A stretch of DNA of 8,614 bases, from the NCBI GenBank assembly GCA_030630445.1, contig DAOVNC010000134.1, forward strand, positions 1-8,614. Direction: 5' to 3'. Position numbers and translations under genes: made by a program. Each line of letters opens with the position of its first letter. Position 1 is the stretch's first letter. Below are positions 6,482 through 8,614 of the stretch, piece after piece. This DNA comes from Kiritimatiellales bacterium. GTDB lineage: Bacteria > Verrucomicrobiota > Kiritimatiellia > Kiritimatiellales > Pontiellaceae. The notes below the pieces were generated by a model. The model did no database searches. It was not told the origin of the DNA and worked only from the letters and a program-made list of their open reading frames with translations.

Positions 6482-6510
6482 AAAAACAGAAAAAGGCATG
6501 GAAAGATGCC
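6482..6510 (-). terminator. Intrinsic terminator of the NDK-like gene
   Basis: On the minus strand, GGCAT (6510-6506) and ATGCC (6499-6495) form a 5-bp stem with a 6-nt loop, directly followed by TTTTTCTGTTTTT (6494-6482). It lies 12 nt after the stop codon at 6523. The stem is short, but its position and the T-rich tail fit a Rho-independent terminator separating this gene from tpiA. Confidence 0.7.
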
Positions 6511-6522
6511 CGGAGATATGGT

Positions 6523-7425
6523 TCAAAACCGGATGGCGTTCAACATCGCGAGAGCTTCTCCGGTGTTTTTTTCTTCGGTTTGGTCGAACAGGTCGCCGAG
6601 CCGGGTGACGGACTGGTTGGATTTCCAGCATTTGAAGGTTTCGAGAGTGATGTCCCGCTTTGCGAAATATTGCCCGACCGGATTGGTTTCCATGTTAAAA
6701 TCCGGCTCGTGGGTGACCCGTTCGATGAACGCTTCAAAGGGTCCGGCACTGCCATGCACAAAGTTGTCGCGCCCGGGAAATTCCACTTTGTACTTGGCGT
6801 ATAGCTTCCCACGGAAGCTGCAGGGATCGGCCTTGCCGGCATCGGTTGAACCGAGAATTTTCTTGCGGAAGTCCTTCCACGAAATCGACGAGGGGCCAAA
6901 CTCGACCACATGGTAGCCGATGCACGTGAGGGGATTATAGAAATTGGACTCCATTGCCGGGTAAAAGGCGTTGATGCCGTAGCTGTTTAGCTCTTCGATC
7001 CAAGCCATGATCACACCATTCTGGATCTTTTGGGTCTGCCTGCCGGCAAAACGCTTGTTCCACAGCAAGTACAATTCCTGCGCAGTGATGCCCTTGGTTT
7101 CCATCAGCTGCGAATTGCCCACGATGCGTCCAGCTTCAACCTCGGCATCCCAGTTTTTTCCAAAAGCCGATTCAAACTTCGCCTTGCCATCGTCTGTGAC
7201 GGCTGCATCGCCATACGACGCTTGGCTGTACATTAGGTAGTGTTGCCGGATGACCTCCCGTTCGGCCATTTCGGTGCCTGTGACCTTTTTGCTGTAGATT
7301 ACTTTGAATCCCTTTTTTTTGAAAAAGGATTGGGTTTGCTGGTCTAAATCGGCAGGTGTGAGCGCAATTCCCAAGTGATGAACAGGTTTCGTAAACACCA
7401 CTGCTTGATTGATCTTGCAATCCAC
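6523..7425 (-). CDS. Nucleoside diphosphate kinase-like protein with internal insertion and C-terminal extension
   Basis: A 300-residue protein, about twice the length of bacterial nucleoside diphosphate kinases (about 140-150), which transfer the gamma phosphate between nucleoside tri- and diphosphates through a phosphohistidine. The kinase pieces are split. Residues 8-66 look like the N-terminal part (AVVFTKP with Lys13, FFKKKGFKVIYSKKV, then EREVIRQHY). Residues 170-232 resemble the C-terminal half: YHVVEFGPSSISWKDFRKKI, LGSTDAGKADPCSFRGKLYA and RDNFVHGSAGPFEAF, with candidate Arg205, Asn221 and the catalytic-type His224. In between (about 70-165) and after about 240 is sequence I do not recognise. 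The match is by motif only; activity is an inference. The start is GTG at 7423-7425, supported by GGAGG at 7432-7436. There is no signal peptide, so it is probably cytoplasmic. It ends in a terminator at 6482-6510, so it is probably transcribed apart from tpiA; the gene before it ends 101 nt upstream, and I see no convincing promoter in that gap. Confidence 0.65.
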   Translation of the reverse strand: MDCKINQAVVFTKPVHHLGIALTPADLDQQTQSFFKKKGFKVIYSKKVTGTEMAEREVIRQHYLMYSQASYGDAAVTDDGKAKFESAFGKNWDAEVEAGRIVGNSQLMETKGITAQELYLLWNKRFAGRQTQKIQNGVIMAWIEELNSYGINAFYPAMESNFYNPLTCIGYHVVEFGPSSISWKDFRKKILGSTDAGKADPCSFRGKLYAKYKVEFPGRDNFVHGSAGPFEAFIERVTHEPDFNMETNPVGQYFAKRDITLETFKCWKSNQSVTRLGDLFDQTEEKNTGEALAMLNAIRF

Positions 7426-7431
7426 GAGAAG

Positions 7432-7436
7432 CCTCC
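7432..7436 (-). promoter_or_regulatory. Strong ribosome binding site fixing a GTG start
   Basis: GGAGG on the minus strand, 6 nt before GTG at 7425-7423. It is the best Shine-Dalgarno sequence in the window and supports the GTG start of the NDK-like protein. Confidence 0.8.
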
Positions 7437-7526
7437 AATATATGAATTGCGATCAACTTACCCTGCTTTTAGAAAGGGATCAAAGCGGAAGATGGAATAA
7501 TTTCCGAATGGTGAGTTTTCGATGAT

Positions 7527-8614
7527 TTATCGGGATCCGTCCATGGTTTCCGCGAGACGTTCGATTTCTGATTTGTATGAAACATAGCGCGCGATAATTT
7601 TCCGGACATATCCCGTAATTTCTTCGCTGCGGCAATAGCCGTATTTCGCCTTGTCGGCATACTCCGGGGTGGACAGCAGGGAGTAGGCATGGTCGACGTT
7701 CTCCACCCATAGGTTGGGGTTTCTCCCGAGCTTTTCGGCTAGATCGCGGGCATCGATCAAATGGCCATAGCCGCCGTTGTAGGCGGCCAACCCAAAACAG
7801 AGCCGGTTGAACGCATCCACTTCATCGGGGATCCGCTTGCGCTGCTGCCCTAGATATTTAACTCCGGCATCAATATTCTTCGCTGGATCAAGAATCGTTC
7901 GTTCGCTCAATCCGAGCTCCCCGGCGGTTGCCGGCATCAGCTGCATGAGGCCACGGGCACCCGCCCACGATTTTGCTTTCGGGTCAAAACGACTTTCCTG
8001 ATACATCTGGGAGGCAATCAGGCACCAGTGAAAACCATACTTTTCGGCAGCAACCCGTATGAGATCGTCATAGGGGGAAATAACGGACTTTGCCAGCGAA
8101 TGAACCCCATCCTGAAATTCCCGCACGGTGGATCCCTGATTGAAATATTTCCTGTATAGATAATTATAATTCGAACGACCTGCCTGTTGTTCAAAAAACC
8201 GATCCATGGAGGCTTTCAACTCGGGATTGTTCTTTCTTACAACCCACCCATAATTATAGGTAGTCCGGAACATCAAGGCCGAGCGGAGCTTGCGCCCCGA
8301 ATTGATTTCGATGTCGAGGAAGCCGCTATCAGCCACCGTAAGATCGAACTCCCCCGATTCCACGCGATGCAGGATTTCGCGCGTCTCCATCGTCCCCGGA
8401 ACCGCTTTCAATTCAAAATCAATACCGCTCTCCTTTTGGAGTTTTTCCATCGAGTCCCAGTAATGGCTTAGCTCCCGGACATGCACCGTCCGCCCGGCCA
8501 GGTCGCTGAGCGACTTTAGCTGAGTATCCGATTGGCGGGTCACGACAATTTCATGGAAGTTTCCGTAGGGATGGCAAAACTGCAGTTCTTTTGATTTTCT
8601 ACGTTCTTCGGAAA
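7527..8614 (-). CDS. mltF: MltF-like membrane-bound lytic murein transglycosylase, 5' end outside window
   Basis: The frame is open to the right edge, giving 361 visible C-terminal residues; the N-terminus, including any signal peptide or lipobox, is missing. The first ~130 visible residues resemble the second part of a family-3 solute-binding module (FCHPYGNFHEIVVTRQ, LKSLSDLAGRTVHVRE, ESGEFDLTVADSG), which in MltF is regulatory and binds muropeptides. A lytic transglycosylase SLT domain follows: ASQMYQESRFDP with the catalytic Glu encoded at 7995-7997, GARGLMQLMPATAGELG, and CFGLAAYNGGYGH. The enzyme would cleave the MurNAc-GlcNAc bond of peptidoglycan, forming 1,6-anhydromuropeptides, in the periplasm. 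A GTG at 8541-8543 is internal, not the start, because upstream codons continue the domain. The module order matches MltF; the symbol rests on this architecture and not on full-length comparison. The next gene starts 101 nt downstream, so cotranscription is possible but unproven. Confidence 0.9.
   Translation of the reverse strand, partial: SEERRKSKELQFCHPYGNFHEIVVTRQSDTQLKSLSDLAGRTVHVRELSHYWDSMEKLQKESGIDFELKAVPGTMETREILHRVESGEFDLTVADSGFLDIEINSGRKLRSALMFRTTYNYGWVVRKNNPELKASMDRFFEQQAGRSNYNYLYRKYFNQGSTVREFQDGVHSLAKSVISPYDDLIRVAAEKYGFHWCLIASQMYQESRFDPKAKSWAGARGLMQLMPATAGELGLSERTILDPAKNIDAGVKYLGQQRKRIPDEVDAFNRLCFGLAAYNGGYGHLIDARDLAEKLGRNPNLWVENVDHAYSLLSTPEYADKAKYGYCRSEEITGYVRKIIARYVSYKSEIERLAETMDGSR

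Noticed and set aside
7306..7326. A run of eight A on the coding strand within the NDK-like gene as a programmed frameshift or phase-variation site.
   Set aside because: The in-frame sequence FFKKKGFKV fits the NDK fold on both sides. The -1 frame stays open for only about 48 codons of unremarkable sequence, so no functional product is supported.
7426..7526. A promoter or terminator in the 101-bp gap between the transglycosylase and the NDK-like gene.
   Set aside because: I found only a 4-bp GGAA/TTCC inverted repeat without a T-tract, and a TATATT with no matching -35 that would place the start at the ribosome binding site. Nothing supportable.
1..8614. CRISPR arrays, tRNA or rRNA genes, insertion sequences, phage or defence genes.
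   Set aside because: None seen: no long spaced direct repeats, no tRNA-like motifs, no transposase or integrase motifs; coding content is metabolic, secretion, transport and cell wall.

Overview
The window looks like chromosomal DNA from a Gram-negative bacterium. The best guess is the Planctomycetes-Verrucomicrobiota-Chlamydiota group, possibly Kiritimatiellota. This is an inference from three things: the lipoprotein and lytic-transglycosylase content, a moderately GC-rich base composition, and AT-rich heptad intergenic tracts of a kind I associate with that group. No rRNA or other taxonomic marker is present to confirm it. Every gene I support lies on the minus strand, so transcription runs from the right edge to the left edge. 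Both edges cut genes. No stretch over 300 bases lacks a gene, and I see no tRNA, rRNA, CRISPR array, insertion sequence or transposase.

In transcription order (right to left): (1) the 3' part of an MltF-like membrane-bound lytic transglycosylase (7527-8614). It has a solute-binding-like module followed by a catalytic SLT domain and is cut at its 5' end. (2) A 300-residue protein with an enlarged nucleoside diphosphate kinase fold (6523-7425). It starts at GTG behind a strong ribosome binding site and ends in an intrinsic terminator (6482-6510). (3) A tightly packed presumed operon: tpiA (triosephosphate isomerase), secG (Sec translocon subunit), then an oligopeptide/dipeptide-type ABC importer: lipoprotein binding protein, permease B, permease C, ATPase D and the start of ATPase F. 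Most spacings in this run are 3-20 nt. The exception is a 133-nt gap between permease C and ATPase D.

The functional core is the ABC importer. The lipoprotein would capture a substrate, probably a peptide, in the periplasm. The two permeases form the channel, and the two ATPases drive uptake. tpiA-secG is a common bacterial pairing of a glycolytic gene with a secretion gene, and here the importer appears to read through from it.

The least ordinary features are: a roughly 115-residue probable periplasmic insertion in permease B between the first and second membrane segments; the NDK-like protein with a large internal insertion and a C-terminal extension; and a composite intergenic element (GC hairpin plus two five-copy 7-bp arrays that are partly complementary) between permease C and ATPase D, whose last heptad contains the ATPase start codon. 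I see no clear evidence of an entirely new multi-gene system.
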